This document shows positions 1-9,438 of a stretch of 32,694 bases of DNA, one piece after another (positions within the stretch are counted from its first letter, which is position 1; every line of letters begins with the position of its first letter). The stretch is from the NCBI GenBank assembly GCA_002304505.1, contig NCEH01000111.1:1-32694 (forward strand). The letters are read 5' to 3'. The stretch comes from Rhizobiales bacterium 32-66-11. GTDB taxonomy: Bacteria; Pseudomonadota; Alphaproteobacteria; Rhizobiales; Xanthobacteraceae. The notes below the pieces were generated by a model. It worked only from the letters and a program-made list of their open reading frames with translations. It did not search any database and was not told the origin of the DNA. A program made the position numbers and the translations under genes.

Positions 1-276
1 CGGGACCGCACGCAGCAGGCCCCGCAGATTGGACAGGAATTGGTCGCGCTGCGTGGGATCGGACAAGGTGCGCAGCAGCTTTTCGGCATCCTGCCGCTCG
101 CTTTCGGTGAGCGCGGCGGAGGCGGCGGGAGCGTTCGCGGGCGAGGCGGGCGCAGCTCCAGGGCTTGAGGGGAGGAGTTGAGCGACAGCGGGAAGCGTCG
201 TCCCAGCCATGGTGCACACGAACAAAAAAGCCATCAGAGGCAAACAGCGCATCGCGCCCTGGCGCGCAAAAATCAT
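1..276 (-). CDS. Probable MscS-family mechanosensitive channel, N-terminal part (cut by window edge)
   Basis: Ninety-two codons are open from an ATG at 276 to the left edge with no stop. AGGAA lies 6 nt upstream of this ATG on the minus strand, which supports the start; a second in-frame ATG is at 252. The N-terminus has a hydrophobic leader with a likely cleavage after AVA, then a Pro/Ala-rich linker, then a helical stretch beginning LTESERQDAEKLLRTLSDP. That stretch resembles the periplasmic start of large YbiO-type MscS channels of alphaproteobacteria, which relieve osmotic pressure at the inner membrane. No channel domain is inside the window, so the family call rests only on this N-terminal resemblance. 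It could be another exported protein. Confidence 0.45.
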   Translation of the reverse strand, partial: MIFARQGAMRCLPLMAFLFVCTMAGTTLPAVAQLLPSSPGAAPASPANAPAASAALTESERQDAEKLLRTLSDPTQRDQFLSNLRGLLRAVP

Positions 277-477
277 CGGCAATTCCTGTGCTTAGCGTGA
301 AGCGGGCGAACGGCACCGCGCGCGCAGGCATCCGCTGCAAGACGGAAACAGGCTGAACCAGCAAACGCAGCGCTGGGCGCCGGGTTCCAGGAAAATCTGA
401 AATCGCGCGCGAACCCGGCCGATCGGGCGAGCGTCACGGTGGGCCGGGACGTGGCGGCGCACGGTGCGGCACGCCAT
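277..477. other. Intergenic region between the divergent channel gene and hsp20
   Basis: No convincing gene is seen in these 201 bases. The left end holds the ribosome binding site of the minus-strand channel gene (AGGAA at about 283-287). Open frames here are Arg/Ala-rich and unlike the neighbouring proteins. The right end runs into the heat-shock promoter at 478. Confidence 0.5.
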
Positions 478-506
478 CTTGCGGCAGCGCGGCATACTGC
501 CCATAT
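478..506 (+). promoter_or_regulatory. Putative RpoH (sigma-32) promoter of hsp20
   Basis: CTTGCGG at 478-484 is followed after 15 bases by CCCATAT at 500-506. This fits the heat-shock pattern CTTGAA, 13-17 bases, CCCCATNT. Transcription would start near 512-516, exactly where the first hairpin of the leader begins. This is inferred from the pattern and the position ahead of a small heat-shock gene. Confidence 0.6.
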
Positions 507-515
507 GGAGATGCG

Positions 516-601
516 TCGGGGTGCCTCATGGGGTCCCGATGGATGTGGCCCGGATAGGGCGGCATCCGAACCGCAAAGTCGCTTGATGAGGACTTTGGCT
601 T
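516..601 (+). promoter_or_regulatory. ROSE-like RNA thermometer in the hsp20 leader
   Basis: Three hairpins stand in a row directly before the hsp20 start. Hairpin 1 pairs TCGGG 516-520 with CCCGA 535-539. Hairpin 2 pairs GGATG 541-545 with CATCC 563-567 and, inside it, GCCC 548-551 with GGGC 557-560. Hairpin 3 pairs CAAAGTC 574-580 with GACTTTG 591-597. The likely Shine-Dalgarno TGAGGA (587-592) straddles the loop and 3' arm of hairpin 3, nine bases before the ATG at 602. ROSE elements of rhizobial small heat-shock genes have this build: several hairpins, the last masking the ribosome site until heat melts it. The length of about 86 nt also fits. Confidence 0.62.
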
Positions 602-1030
602 ATGTCGCGGATCTCTTCATTGTCGAACCCCTTCCTTCTGGGTTTCGACGAGGTCGAGCGGGTGCTCGATCGGGTGACCAAGGGGGCCGAGGGCTATCCT
701 CCCTACAATGTGGAGAGGATCGATTCGTCCACCGGCGCGCCGCTGCGGCTGCGTATCACGCTCGCCGTCGCGGGGTTTACCGTCGAACAGCTCGACGTCA
801 CCCTCGAGGAGAAGGAACTGACCATTCGCGGCCGCCAGGTCGAGGATGGGGAAGACCGGATCTACCTGCACAGGGGGATTGCGGCCCGTCAGTTCCAGCG
901 CACGTTCGTTCTGGCCGAGGGCATGAATGTGCTCGGCGCCGAATTGCGCAACGGACTTTTGTCCATCGATCTCGTCCGCCCGGAACCGACCCGGCAGGCC
1001 AAGCGCATCGACATTGTCGCCCGACCGTGA
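602..1030 (+). CDS. Small heat-shock protein, Hsp20/IbpA family
   Basis: This is a 142-residue ATP-independent cytoplasmic chaperone that holds unfolding proteins for later refolding. The alpha-crystallin domain spans about residues 35-130; the strand around LRITLAVAGFTVEQLDVTLE and the later FQRTFVLAEGMNVLGAEL region match the IbpA type found throughout alphaproteobacteria. The C-terminus lacks a clear I-x-I tail; the closest is IDIV near residue 137. The start at 602 is set by TGAGGA nine bases upstream. The leader looks like an RNA thermometer under an RpoH promoter, so both transcription and translation should rise with heat. A DUF1150 gene follows 48 bases downstream in the same direction, the usual partner of this hsp20 type. 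Confidence 0.93.
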   Translation: MSRISSLSNPFLLGFDEVERVLDRVTKGAEGYPPYNVERIDSSTGAPLRLRITLAVAGFTVEQLDVTLEEKELTIRGRQVEDGEDRIYLHRGIAARQFQRTFVLAEGMNVLGAELRNGLLSIDLVRPEPTRQAKRIDIVARP

Positions 1031-1078
1031 AGGAACGGAAGGGAAAGGTCGGCGTTGCGGAATGGAGAGGTTGAGAAA

Positions 1079-1348
1079 ATGATTGAGAAGAACATCGCAG
1101 ACACCAGCGCCATGCCCCTCAGCCCGGAAGCCCTTGCGGGCCTGGGCGGCGGCGAGATCGCCTATTTGCGCACCATCCGGTCGGAAGACGTGCCGCGCCT
1201 GTTCCCGCAGGCGCCGCAGATCGCGCCGGGGCTGACCCTGTTCACCCTGCACGCCGCCGATGGCACGCCGATCATGCTGACCGACAGCCGGGAAGCCGCG
1301 CTCGCCAATGCCAGCGAGCATGAACTGATCACGGTTTCGGTGCACTGA
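1079..1348 (+). CDS. DUF1150 family protein
   Basis: This is an 89-residue protein of the DUF1150 family, small alphaproteobacterial proteins commonly found beside hsp20 and without a known biochemical role. Conserved-looking parts are the LSPEALAGLGGGEIAYLR segment and the C-terminal half ending in IMLTDSREAALANASEHEL. The ATG at 1079 is preferred because GGAGAGG (1064-1070) sits eight bases before it; an in-frame TTG at 1055 would add eight residues. It very probably shares the hsp20 transcript and is therefore heat-induced. Link to chaperone function is inferred from position only. Confidence 0.85.
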   Translation: MIEKNIADTSAMPLSPEALAGLGGGEIAYLRTIRSEDVPRLFPQAPQIAPGLTLFTLHAADGTPIMLTDSREAALANASEHELITVSVH

Positions 1349-1383
1349 GCATCAATCCGGCCGCCGCCGCGGCGCCGCCCATC

Positions 1384-1701
1384 TCAGGGCGCCGCAGGCG
1401 GCGGTTGTTCTCTGCGCGCCTGCATCGCGACGCTTCGGGCGAAGCAGAGATACTGCACCAGGTTTAGCCGGGCAGCCTCATAAGCGATCTGTTCTTCCGC
1501 TGAGATCTCCGGAAGGCGCGAGATCCGCCGGAACTCCTCCAGCGCAAGCATTGCCTGCGCATGCAGGGCATCCAGGGCGTCACCCTGGGGTATTTCTCCC
1601 CCTGGTCCGATATTACCTCCGGACGAACTGACGCCCTGCGGATGGGCGCGCGGGACAAGATAGGTAACATTGCCCGTTCCCTCGTCGGCGGCGTCGGACA
1701 T
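1384..1701 (-). CDS. Small hypothetical protein
   Basis: I do not recognise this 105-residue protein. The N-terminal half is Gly/Pro/Ser-rich and probably disordered; the C-terminal half, from LDALHAQAMLALEEFRR on, reads as two amphipathic helices with a possible helical pair. There is no signal peptide or membrane segment. AGGAG lies about seven bases upstream of the ATG at 1701, which supports translation. It sits downstream of, and in line with, the MCP gene but beyond that gene's terminator-like hairpin at 1829-1861, so it may have its own promoter. It converges with the DUF1150 gene. Confidence 0.5.
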   Translation of the reverse strand: MSDAADEGTGNVTYLVPRAHPQGVSSSGGNIGPGGEIPQGDALDALHAQAMLALEEFRRISRLPEISAEEQIAYEAARLNLVQYLCFARSVAMQARREQPPPAAP

Positions 1702-1828
1702 GACCTGCTCCTGGACCTCGAAAGCCGCGCTTCGCGGAAACCCGTGGCAAGCCGCCAGGATGATGGGAAACAGGACGTGCAGCGCGGTGCAGCGAGTCCC
1801 ACCGGAACACGCCGAGCCAAGGAGGCCC

Positions 1829-1861
1829 GTGTTTTCCCCGCGCGTGATGCGGGGAAAACAC
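1829..1861 (-). terminator. Strong hairpin downstream of the MCP gene
   Basis: GTGTTTTCCCCGC at 1829-1841 pairs perfectly with GCGGGGAAAACAC at 1849-1861 around a 7-base loop. It begins 23 bases past the MCP stop codon. There is no T-run after the stem, but the outer half of the stem is A/T-rich. A terminator or transcript-end stabiliser is the simplest reading. Confidence 0.6.
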
Positions 1862-1883
1862 TTTCTCCTGGTCCAAGCTCGGC

Positions 1884-3587
1884 TTAGGCCGCAGCGAGAT
1901 CCCGCACGAAGGTCTCGACCTCGCCCCGCAAATCATTCGCCTGGGAGGAGAGACCCTGCGAGAGGGTCAACAGTTGGCTGGAGGCTGATCCGGTGCTCTG
2001 GGCCGCACGACCCACCCCGTCAATATTGCTCGTGACGTCCTGAGTGCCGCTCGCCGCCTGCTGGCAGTTCATGGCGATCTCATTCGTCGCGCTGCCCTGT
2101 TCCTCGACGGCGCCGGCGATCGAGGAGGAGATCTGCTTCACCTCGGTGATCACGCGGATGATCTCGCCCATCGAAGACACCGTACCGTCCGTGGCAGCCT
2201 GGATTTCCATGACTTTCGCGGAGATATCCGCGGTGGCCTTCCCGGTCTGCGACGCGAGTTCCTTCACCTCGGTGGCCACCACGGCGAAGCCCCTGCCGGC
2301 CTCGCCAGCGCGGGCCGCCTCGATGGTGGCATTCAGCGCGAGCAGGTTGGTCTGATCGGCGATTCCCTTGATGAGGTTGATGACGTCGCCGATATCGGTT
2401 GCCGCCTTGGCCAAGCCGGTGATGCGAACATTCGAGGACTCGGCCTCCCGGAAAGCACGGTCGGCGACATCCGCCGAATGGCTGACGCGTCCGGAGATTT
2501 CACGGACCGAGGCTGCGAGTTCCTCGGAGGACGCGGCGACGGTTTGTACGTTGCTCGCCGCTTCCTCAGCCGCGGCAGCTACCGACTGCGCCTGCCGCGA
2601 GGTTTCTTCGGCGGAAGCCGACAGGTTGCGCGCGGATTCGGCGACCTCGTGCGAGGACTGGGCGAAGCCTGCCGCAAGATCCTTCATGCGGCTGACAAAA
2701 TTTTGCGCCAACACCTCGCGCCGCTCCAAGGCTTGACGCTCGGCCTCGCGGCGCTGCAGCTGCTCTGCGCGCAGCGCCTCGGCTTCCTTCAGCTGCTGAC
2801 GCAGCAATTCCACCGAATTGCACATGGCGCCGATCTCGTCGCGACGTTCGGTACCCGCAACCTCCTGGCCGAGCTTGCCTTCGCCGAGCCCGATCATGAC
2901 GGTCATGATGCGCCGAAGCGGAGCGACGATGCCGGTGCGCACGACGAGGGCCGATACAGCGACCATGACCAGGGTCGCGGCGACAATGATGCCCAGCGTG
3001 ATCCAGATCGTTTGGTCCGTGCGACGTGCCGTCTCCGTTACAATGGCGCCGGATTGACTAATCAGCTTGTCGTTAAGGGTGATGGTCGCGGCGATGATCG
3101 CGTCGATGGCCGGATTGCACTGCTCAACCAGGAGCTTGGACGCCATCTTGATGGCGTCATAGGTCGATATACCATAGCCGATCTTGATCGTCTCAGCGCA
3201 GGCCCCTGCGACGGCTGCGGCCAAAGATGGGCGCAGGGCCTCGATCTCCGCCTTTTTCTCCGGCAAAACCCCGACGGCTTCGGTGAGCATCCCCTCATAG
3301 CGTGACACCGCTACCTTGAGGCCCTCGGCGGCCTTCACGCTGTCCTCATCCGTCATCGCCACGACGATGTGATAGATTTCTGCGCGAGCTGTGGCCGCCT
3401 GCCGGGCGGCGCGCGCCACCTTGAGCATTGCTTGATCGTAGCCTTCGACGATCCGGCTGTAGGCGTCTTCGATGTCCTTCATGCCCGAGGCCGCGTATAT
3501 GCCGCCGGCGAGGCTGGTGAGGCTGAGTGCCACCAACAAGCTTAAGACCTTGGCCGTCATCGGCAAGTTTGAATACTTGATCATCAC
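1884..3587 (-). CDS. Methyl-accepting chemotaxis protein
   Basis: This is a 567-residue transmembrane chemoreceptor that passes ligand signals to CheA/CheW. TM1 is at about 13-33, a periplasmic, mostly helical sensor of about 160 residues follows, then TM2 at about 194-217, HAMP at 218-270, and the cytoplasmic signalling coiled coil. The hairpin tip is plain at about 400-445 (IADQTNLLALNATIEAARAG, then GRGFAVVATEVKELA). The sensor domain has cysteines at 130 and 157 and resembles a four-helix-bundle type. The start is GTG at 3587 or ATG at 3584; neither has a strong ribosome site. No che genes are nearby, so it is an orphan receptor. Its ligand cannot be read from the sequence. Confidence 0.93.
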   Translation of the reverse strand: MMIKYSNLPMTAKVLSLLVALSLTSLAGGIYAASGMKDIEDAYSRIVEGYDQAMLKVARAARQAATARAEIYHIVVAMTDEDSVKAAEGLKVAVSRYEGMLTEAVGVLPEKKAEIEALRPSLAAAVAGACAETIKIGYGISTYDAIKMASKLLVEQCNPAIDAIIAATITLNDKLISQSGAIVTETARRTDQTIWITLGIIVAATLVMVAVSALVVRTGIVAPLRRIMTVMIGLGEGKLGQEVAGTERRDEIGAMCNSVELLRQQLKEAEALRAEQLQRREAERQALERREVLAQNFVSRMKDLAAGFAQSSHEVAESARNLSASAEETSRQAQSVAAAAEEAASNVQTVAASSEELAASVREISGRVSHSADVADRAFREAESSNVRITGLAKAATDIGDVINLIKGIADQTNLLALNATIEAARAGEAGRGFAVVATEVKELASQTGKATADISAKVMEIQAATDGTVSSMGEIIRVITEVKQISSSIAGAVEEQGSATNEIAMNCQQAASGTQDVTSNIDGVGRAAQSTGSASSQLLTLSQGLSSQANDLRGEVETFVRDLAAA

Positions 3588-3815
3588 GCCATCCCAGCTT
3601 CGGCGAGCTCATCCAGGTCCGCACCTGCGGACGCCCCTGGGTGAGGTCGTACAGAAATATGCTGGAAAATGGGATGTGGGGCTTGCGCCGGCCTTGCGCG
3701 GCAGGCCCACACGCGCTCAGGCCTCGATGACCTGCGAAATCGACCTGAACCGCTGGACTTGGTGACGGATGCACAAGCGAGAGGGGACCAGCTGACGCTT
3801 AAGGTCCTGCCGCGC

Positions 3816-4280
3816 TCAGGCCGCGTCGGACGCCGACGCGGCGGTGAGCAGCGTGTGGATGGAGCGGGCATCTCGCGAGGCCCGCAGCTTTTCGGCGATA
3901 TCCGGGTCCCGCAGCATGCGCGCGACCCGGGCCAGGGCTTTCAGATGGTCCGCCCCCGCCGCCTCGGGCGCCAGGAGCAGGAACACCAGATCCACCGGCT
4001 CGCCATCCAGGGCCTCGAAGTCGATCGGCTTTTCCAGACGCGCGAAGGCACCGAACAGCTTATCGAGCTTCGGCAACTTCCCGTGCGGAATGGCGATGCC
4101 GCTGCCGACGCCGGTCGATCCGAGGCGCTCGCGTTGAAGCAGCGTCTCGAATATCTCCCGGGCATCGCGGTTGATGAGCACCGCGGCATGCTGGGCAAGC
4201 TCTTGGAGAGCCTGCTTCTTGCTGCTCGCCCTCAAGGACGGGAAAACCGCATCGGGGGCGAGAAGATCGGCGAGAGGCAT
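3816..4280 (-). CDS. ptsN: Nitrogen-regulatory PTS EIIA protein (EIIA-Ntr)
   Basis: This is a 154-residue cytoplasmic EIIA-Ntr, the last phosphoryl acceptor of the nitrogen PTS (PtsP, PtsO, PtsN). It regulates partners such as K+ transporters and sensor kinases according to its phosphorylation. The active-site histidine is His66 in GSGIAIPHGKLPKLDK, and the fold runs complete to the AASASDAA tail. It lies 80 bases after hpf in the same direction, the standard alphaproteobacterial order. A weak AGGGA site precedes the ATG at 4280. A 9-bp stem (3821-3829 with 3833-3841) covers the last codons. The usual upstream rpoN is not in this cluster. Confidence 0.93.
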   Translation of the reverse strand: MPLADLLAPDAVFPSLRASSKKQALQELAQHAAVLINRDAREIFETLLQRERLGSTGVGSGIAIPHGKLPKLDKLFGAFARLEKPIDFEALDGEPVDLVFLLLAPEAAGADHLKALARVARMLRDPDIAEKLRASRDARSIHTLLTAASASDAA

Positions 4281-4360
4281 AGGTTGAAAATCCCTGGCGA
4301 CTGGCGGCCGGGGTGGGCTCCGAGAACGCGGGGGACGCTATTCCCAAGCCCAGGTGCCGG

Positions 4361-4957
4361 TCAATGGGTTTCCTCAAGGGCGAAGGCCGAGGGATCGATC
4401 CAGCCGACATGTCCGTCCGGCCTGCGGTAGACCACACTCATTCGCCCGTGGTTGGCATGGCGAAAGACAACCACGGATGCCCCGGTAATCTCAAGCTCAA
4501 CCACCGCATCGCGCACCGAAAGGCTGCGCAGCTTGGTGACCTGCTCGGCGACGACGGTGGGGCTCCAGCCCTCGATCTCCTCGTCGGTCTCAATGTCGGG
4601 AGTGGACAGCACGTAGCTCTGAGCGCTCAGATCCTCACCCTTGAGATCGCCATTGCCATGGCCATGCTTGTCCTTGAGGCGCTGCTTGTAGCGGCGCAGC
4701 CGCTTTTCCACCTTGTCGACAGCGGCATCGGCGCAGGAATTCGCGTCATGCGCGTTTCCGTGGGCCTGAAGATTGACGCCGGAATCGAGGTGCAGCATGC
4801 ACTCGGAGCGATATCCGGACCCATCGCGGGCAACGGTGACATGGCCGGACCAGCCGCCGTCGAAATATTTCCCGATCACCTCGGAAATCCGGTCCGACAA
4901 GCGGGTCCGGAGGGCCTCTCCGATGTCGATATTCTTACCCGAGACACGTAGAGCCAT
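4361..4957 (-). CDS. hpf: Ribosome hibernation-promoting factor, long form
   Basis: This 198-residue protein is long-form HPF, which binds the 30S decoding region and pairs 70S ribosomes into inactive 100S dimers in stationary phase. Residues 1-100 form the S30AE domain (MALRVSGKNIDIGEALRTRL at the start, a basic helix near KRLRRYKQRLKDKHG). A charged linker leads to the C-terminal dimerisation domain at about 135-190 (SVRDAVVELEITGASVVVFR, then SVVYRRPDGHVGWIDP). The start at 4957 has AGAGGA about nine bases upstream. ptsN follows. In most relatives rpoN lies directly upstream; here a 360-base gap and typA take that place. Confidence 0.93.
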   Translation of the reverse strand: MALRVSGKNIDIGEALRTRLSDRISEVIGKYFDGGWSGHVTVARDGSGYRSECMLHLDSGVNLQAHGNAHDANSCADAAVDKVEKRLRRYKQRLKDKHGHGNGDLKGEDLSAQSYVLSTPDIETDEEIEGWSPTVVAEQVTKLRSLSVRDAVVELEITGASVVVFRHANHGRMSVVYRRPDGHVGWIDPSAFALEETH

Positions 4958-5251
4958 GCGATTTGATCCTCTTTGAGACGAGAGGCGAAGCGTTTCTCCA
5001 CCCCTTGTCTCTGTTCTTGCAAACCGGCCGGCTTAACAGTGGTAGGAGCGCTTTAGCCAACTGTCAACGCTGCGCATTGGCCTGTGGGTTCCGCAGAGAA
5101 ACGCAGATTCCGATCCCGCATCTGGGCCGGCCGGCGCAAACCCTCGCCCGCCAACCTGTTTCGGCGCTTGCGCCGCATTTGCCGGACCCACAGCTATTTG
5201 CCGCCTACGGGTCGGTACACCGGCGCGGCGGCAGGGAGGCTGAGTCGCCGC
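4958..5251. other. Intergenic leader region of hpf
   Basis: No gene is supported here. It holds a candidate hpf promoter at 5039-5067 and, further right, the typA terminator. Open frames across it are Arg-rich and continue unchanged into the antisense side of neighbouring genes. Confidence 0.5.
5039..5067 (-). promoter_or_regulatory. Candidate sigma-70-type promoter of hpf
   Basis: On the minus strand TTGACA (5067-5062) is followed after exactly 17 bases by TACCAC (5044-5039). The -35 box is perfect and the -10 box is weak. It lies about 80 bases before the hpf start. Confidence 0.4.
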
Positions 5252-5291
5252 CGGAAAACGAAACACCCCCGGCAGGGACTGCCGAGGGTGT
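5252..5291 (-). terminator. Intrinsic terminator of typA
   Basis: Read on the minus strand, ACACCC (5291-5286), a one-base mismatch and CGGCAG (5284-5279) pair with CTGCCG (5275-5270) and GGGTGT (5268-5263). The stem is followed by TTCGTTTTCC. It starts 27 bases after the typA stop codon. Confidence 0.75.
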
Positions 5292-5317
5292 GAAAGCGAC
5301 GCGGAAGAGGGCGGCGA

Positions 5318-6997
<1,680 letters not shown>

Positions 6998-7123
6998 AAG
7001 ATTCTCAAACACCAAAACGCGGGCCCGATACCTCGGACCCGCTCCCGCGAATTTCGCGGTGCAAAATACACATGCGCCCGGCTAAAGCAATCCAGGGCGT
7101 CGCGAAGGGCGTTCGGCGCTGCG

Positions 7124-7366
7124 TCAACCGTGGCGCATCTGGAACGCGCGCAGGATCTGTTCCGGGGTCATCACCGTGCCGTCGGGCTTGCGCAGCCAGG
7201 CCAATTCCCGATTCGCCGGCGCCTGGGTGGCCGCGAACGCGACCGCGTCCTCCACGGTTTCAAAGCCATAGGGTTCGGGCCAGCGGTCGGGTGCGTTCAC
7301 CGAATGGGAGCTGGACCAATATTGGAGTTTCACCGGCTTGTCGGTGGCGTGCGTCGATGCGCTCAT
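7124..7366 (-). CDS. Small hypothetical protein
   Basis: I do not recognise a named family for this 80-residue soluble protein. It is rich in aromatic residues (LQYWSSS, DRWPEPYGF, ELAWLRKPDG) and ends in a likely helix MTPEQILRAFQMRHG. The pattern suggests a compact alpha/beta fold rather than a random frame. GGAGG lies six bases upstream of the ATG at 7366, which fixes the start although the frame stays open further up. It is in line with typA, 126 bases before it; a palindrome at 7045-7059 (CCGCG, AATTT, CGCGG) lies in that gap. Confidence 0.7.
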   Translation of the reverse strand: MSASTHATDKPVKLQYWSSSHSVNAPDRWPEPYGFETVEDAVAFAATQAPANRELAWLRKPDGTVMTPEQILRAFQMRHG

Positions 7367-7480
7367 TGTCTGCCTCCAAAGCTTGCGCACAAGCGCGGCG
7401 CGCCTGCGGCCATCCTTCCGGCCCCGCCTGCCTCTTCTCCCCACAGGGAGAAACGTTCCACCGGCATCCGGGTTCCGCCC

Positions 7481-7500
7481 CCTTTGAGCCCCTTTGAGCC
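7481..7500. repeat. Two tandem 10-bp units
   Basis: CCTTTGAGCC is repeated exactly at 7481-7490 and 7491-7500, in the 211-base gap between the small protein gene and the channel gene. Nothing else in that gap is recognisable. Confidence 0.6.
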
Positions 7501-7577
7501 CCCTTGCGCCCGCTTGCGGTTGCGGCCAATGAGAAAGCGAAACGGGCCGGCGCGGCCCGGGGGCAGCGGGCGCGGCA

Positions 7578-8075
7578 ATGCCAGGCGAACTTTTGATCGG
7601 ATTGTTCATCAGCCTGGTGAATGTCGCGCTTCAGGCGCTCGCGAGCGTGGCGCTGATCACCGCCATGCGGCATCTGGCGCACGGGCGCAGCCTGAAGCGC
7701 CGCTATGTGATCCTGCAGGCGGGCATGGTGCTCACCGGCACCTTGCTCACCGCCACCCATCTCGTCCAGGTCGGCGTCTGGGCGATCGCCTACGACCTGC
7801 TGGGCGCGGTCAAGGACGGCCGCGACGCCTATTATCTGGCATTCGTGAACTTCACCACGCTCGGCTATGGCGACATCCTGCCGACGCCGGAATGGCGACT
7901 TCTCGGCCCGGTGACGGCGGCCAACGGCATGCTGATGTTCGGCTGGTCCACGGCGATCCTGTTCGCCGTGCTCACCCGCATCACCGACATGCTGGGTTTC
8001 CTCAAGGACCCGGTCGGCAAACACGCGCCAGCAAAGCCTGTGCCGCAGCCGGCGCACGGACCTTCGCCCCGTTGA
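7578..8075 (+). CDS. Two-TM potassium channel family protein (Ion_trans_2)
   Basis: This 165-residue inner-membrane protein carries the K+ selectivity filter TTLGYGDI at 93-100. Hydrophobic segments lie at about 10-33, 48-72 and 106-132, with the pore helix just before the filter (AYYLAFVNF). That matches the small bacterial Ion_trans_2 channels; no RCK/TrkA domain is attached. The start ATG at 7578 has only a weak G-rich site upstream. The last 74 bases overlap the convergent DUF72 gene, so the Pro-rich tail (KHAPAKPVPQPAHGPSPR) is encoded opposite the DUF72 C-terminus. Gating signal is unknown. Confidence 0.85.
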   Translation: MPGELLIGLFISLVNVALQALASVALITAMRHLAHGRSLKRRYVILQAGMVLTGTLLTATHLVQVGVWAIAYDLLGAVKDGRDAYYLAFVNFTTLGYGDILPTPEWRLLGPVTAANGMLMFGWSTAILFAVLTRITDMLGFLKDPVGKHAPAKPVPQPAHGPSPR

Positions 8076-8814
8076 TCATATAGACGAACACATCGCTCGG
8101 GCCCTTCGCGGATGCCTTGGCGGGCGCCTTGGCGGCGAGGGATTTCAGATCCTTCGGCACCTTCCCGTCCGCCCAGCTCGCCGCGCGCGCCGCCCATTGG
8201 TCGAGGGCCTTGGGCTCATAGCCGGTCTCCACCTCCTCCCGCGCGTCCTGAAGCCGGGCATAGACGAAATCGGCCGTGATATCGGGAATGGCGGGATAGC
8301 CGGGCTTGTCGGCATAGATGATGGCCACCTTGTGCTTGGCCGCCAGGGCGACGAACTCCGCCGTGCAGAAGCTCTCGTGGCGCACTTCCACCGCATGGCG
8401 CAGCTTCACCCCGTCCACGCTCTGCGGCAGGAGGGCGAGGAAGGCGGCGAAATCCTCGGGGTCGAAGGCCTTTGTGGGCGCGAACTGCCAGTTGATGGGG
8501 CCAAGCTTCTCGCCCATCTCGGCGATGCCGCCCTCGACGAAGCGCGCGACGCTCTCGCCCGCCTCCGCCAGCACCCGGCGATGGGTGCAGAAGCGCGTCG
8601 CCTTGAGCGCGAACACGAAGCCCTCCGGCACCTGGTCCGCCCAGCTTTTATAGGTCTTTGGCGTCTGGCCGCGATAGAAGGTGCCGTTGATCTCGATCGA
8701 GGTCACGGCCCGGCTGGCGAATTCCAATTCCTTGGCCTGCTTCAGTCCCTCGGGAAAAAACGTGCCCCGCCAGGGCTCGAAGGTCCATCCCCCGATGCCG
8801 ACGCGAATGGCCAT
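8002..8814 (-). CDS. DUF72 family protein (YecE-like)
   Basis: This 270-residue protein belongs to the DUF72 (YecE) family of TIM-barrel-like proteins of unknown biochemical role. Typical motifs are VGIGGWTFEPWRGTFFP at the N-terminus, then SIEINGTFYRGQ, FALKATRFCTHRR, AVEVRHESF near 145 and DFVYARLQDAREE. Length agrees with E. coli YecE (about 270). AAGGAA sits seven bases before the ATG at 8814. The Lrp gene ends only 16 bases upstream in the same direction, so both are probably on one transcript. The C-terminus is rich in Ala/Lys (AAKAPAKASAKG) before the final strand. Confidence 0.9.
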   Translation of the reverse strand: MAIRVGIGGWTFEPWRGTFFPEGLKQAKELEFASRAVTSIEINGTFYRGQTPKTYKSWADQVPEGFVFALKATRFCTHRRVLAEAGESVARFVEGGIAEMGEKLGPINWQFAPTKAFDPEDFAAFLALLPQSVDGVKLRHAVEVRHESFCTAEFVALAAKHKVAIIYADKPGYPAIPDITADFVYARLQDAREEVETGYEPKALDQWAARAASWADGKVPKDLKSLAAKAPAKASAKGPSDVFVYMINGAKVRAPAAAQALLARVCRPGP

Positions 8815-8830
8815 GGCGCGTTCCTTTCAT

Positions 8831-9295
8831 TCAGATCAAGGGCAGGACGTTGGAATATTTCACCTGTTCCAGGGCGAAGGACGATTCGATGGAGGCGATG
8901 CCTTCGACCCGTGTCAGCTTCTGCTTCAGGAAGCGTTCATAGGATTCCAGATCGGCCACCACCACCCGTAAAAGGTAATCGCGCTGGCCGGTCATGAGAT
9001 AGCATTCCAGAACCTCGGGCCAATGGCGGATGGCGGCGGCGAACGCGTCGAGCGCGTCTTCGCGCTGGCGCTCCAGCTTGATCGAGACGAACACGCTCAC
9101 CGGAAGGCCGACCGCCCGCTGGTCCAGCACCGCCACATAGCGCGTGATCAGCCCTTCTTCCTCCAGATGCCGCACGCGGCGCAGGCACGGTGAGGAGGAC
9201 AGCCCCACCCGCGCCGCAAGCTCGGCGATGGTGATGCGCCCGTCCTCCTGGAGGGCGGACAGGATCTTGCGGTCGAGCAGGTCCATGGGGCGCAT
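8831..9295 (-). CDS. Lrp/AsnC-family transcriptional regulator
   Basis: This 154-residue amino-acid-responsive regulator has an AsnC-type winged helix at about 5-60 (LLDRKILSALQEDGRITIAE, then RVGLSSSPCLRRVRHLEEEG) and a ligand-binding RAM domain at about 68-145 (VFVSIKLERQREDALDAF, then YLLRVVVADLESYERFL). Start may be 9295 or 9286 (MDLLDRK, the common family start); neither has a clear ribosome site. It is divergent from the AceE/MdeB-like E1 gene, an arrangement like mdeR-mdeB of Pseudomonas, so that gene is the likely target. In the 143-base gap GTGAAA (9316-9321) and TTTCAC (9370-9375) form an inverted pair that may be part of its site. Confidence 0.92.
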   Translation of the reverse strand: MRPMDLLDRKILSALQEDGRITIAELAARVGLSSSPCLRRVRHLEEEGLITRYVAVLDQRAVGLPVSVFVSIKLERQREDALDAFAAAIRHWPEVLECYLMTGQRDYLLRVVVADLESYERFLKQKLTRVEGIASIESSFALEQVKYSNVLPLI

Positions 9296-9438
9296 GTTTC
9301 GTGCGTGCGAGGAGTGTGAAACAGCAGGATACGCCAAACATCGCTCCGCGCGAGCCTCAAATAGGCGATTTTCACCCCCCATCGAAGCGTAATCTTCACT
9401 CCTGGCACCGCCGGTGCGGCGGCCGAGGAGATGAGACC

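Noticed and set aside
3821..3841. Terminator at the ptsN end (9-bp stem)
   Set aside because: The stem lies within the last codons and has no following T-run; noted under ptsN but not called as a terminator.
5020..5035. Sigma-54 promoter before hpf (GG...GC pattern near TTTGC)
   Set aside because: The GG and GC pairs are seven bases apart, not ten, so the -24/-12 spacing fails.
7124..7609. Longer version of the small protein starting at 7609
   Set aside because: The extra N-terminus is Gly/Arg/Pro-rich and unlike the rest; GGAGG at six bases supports the ATG at 7366.
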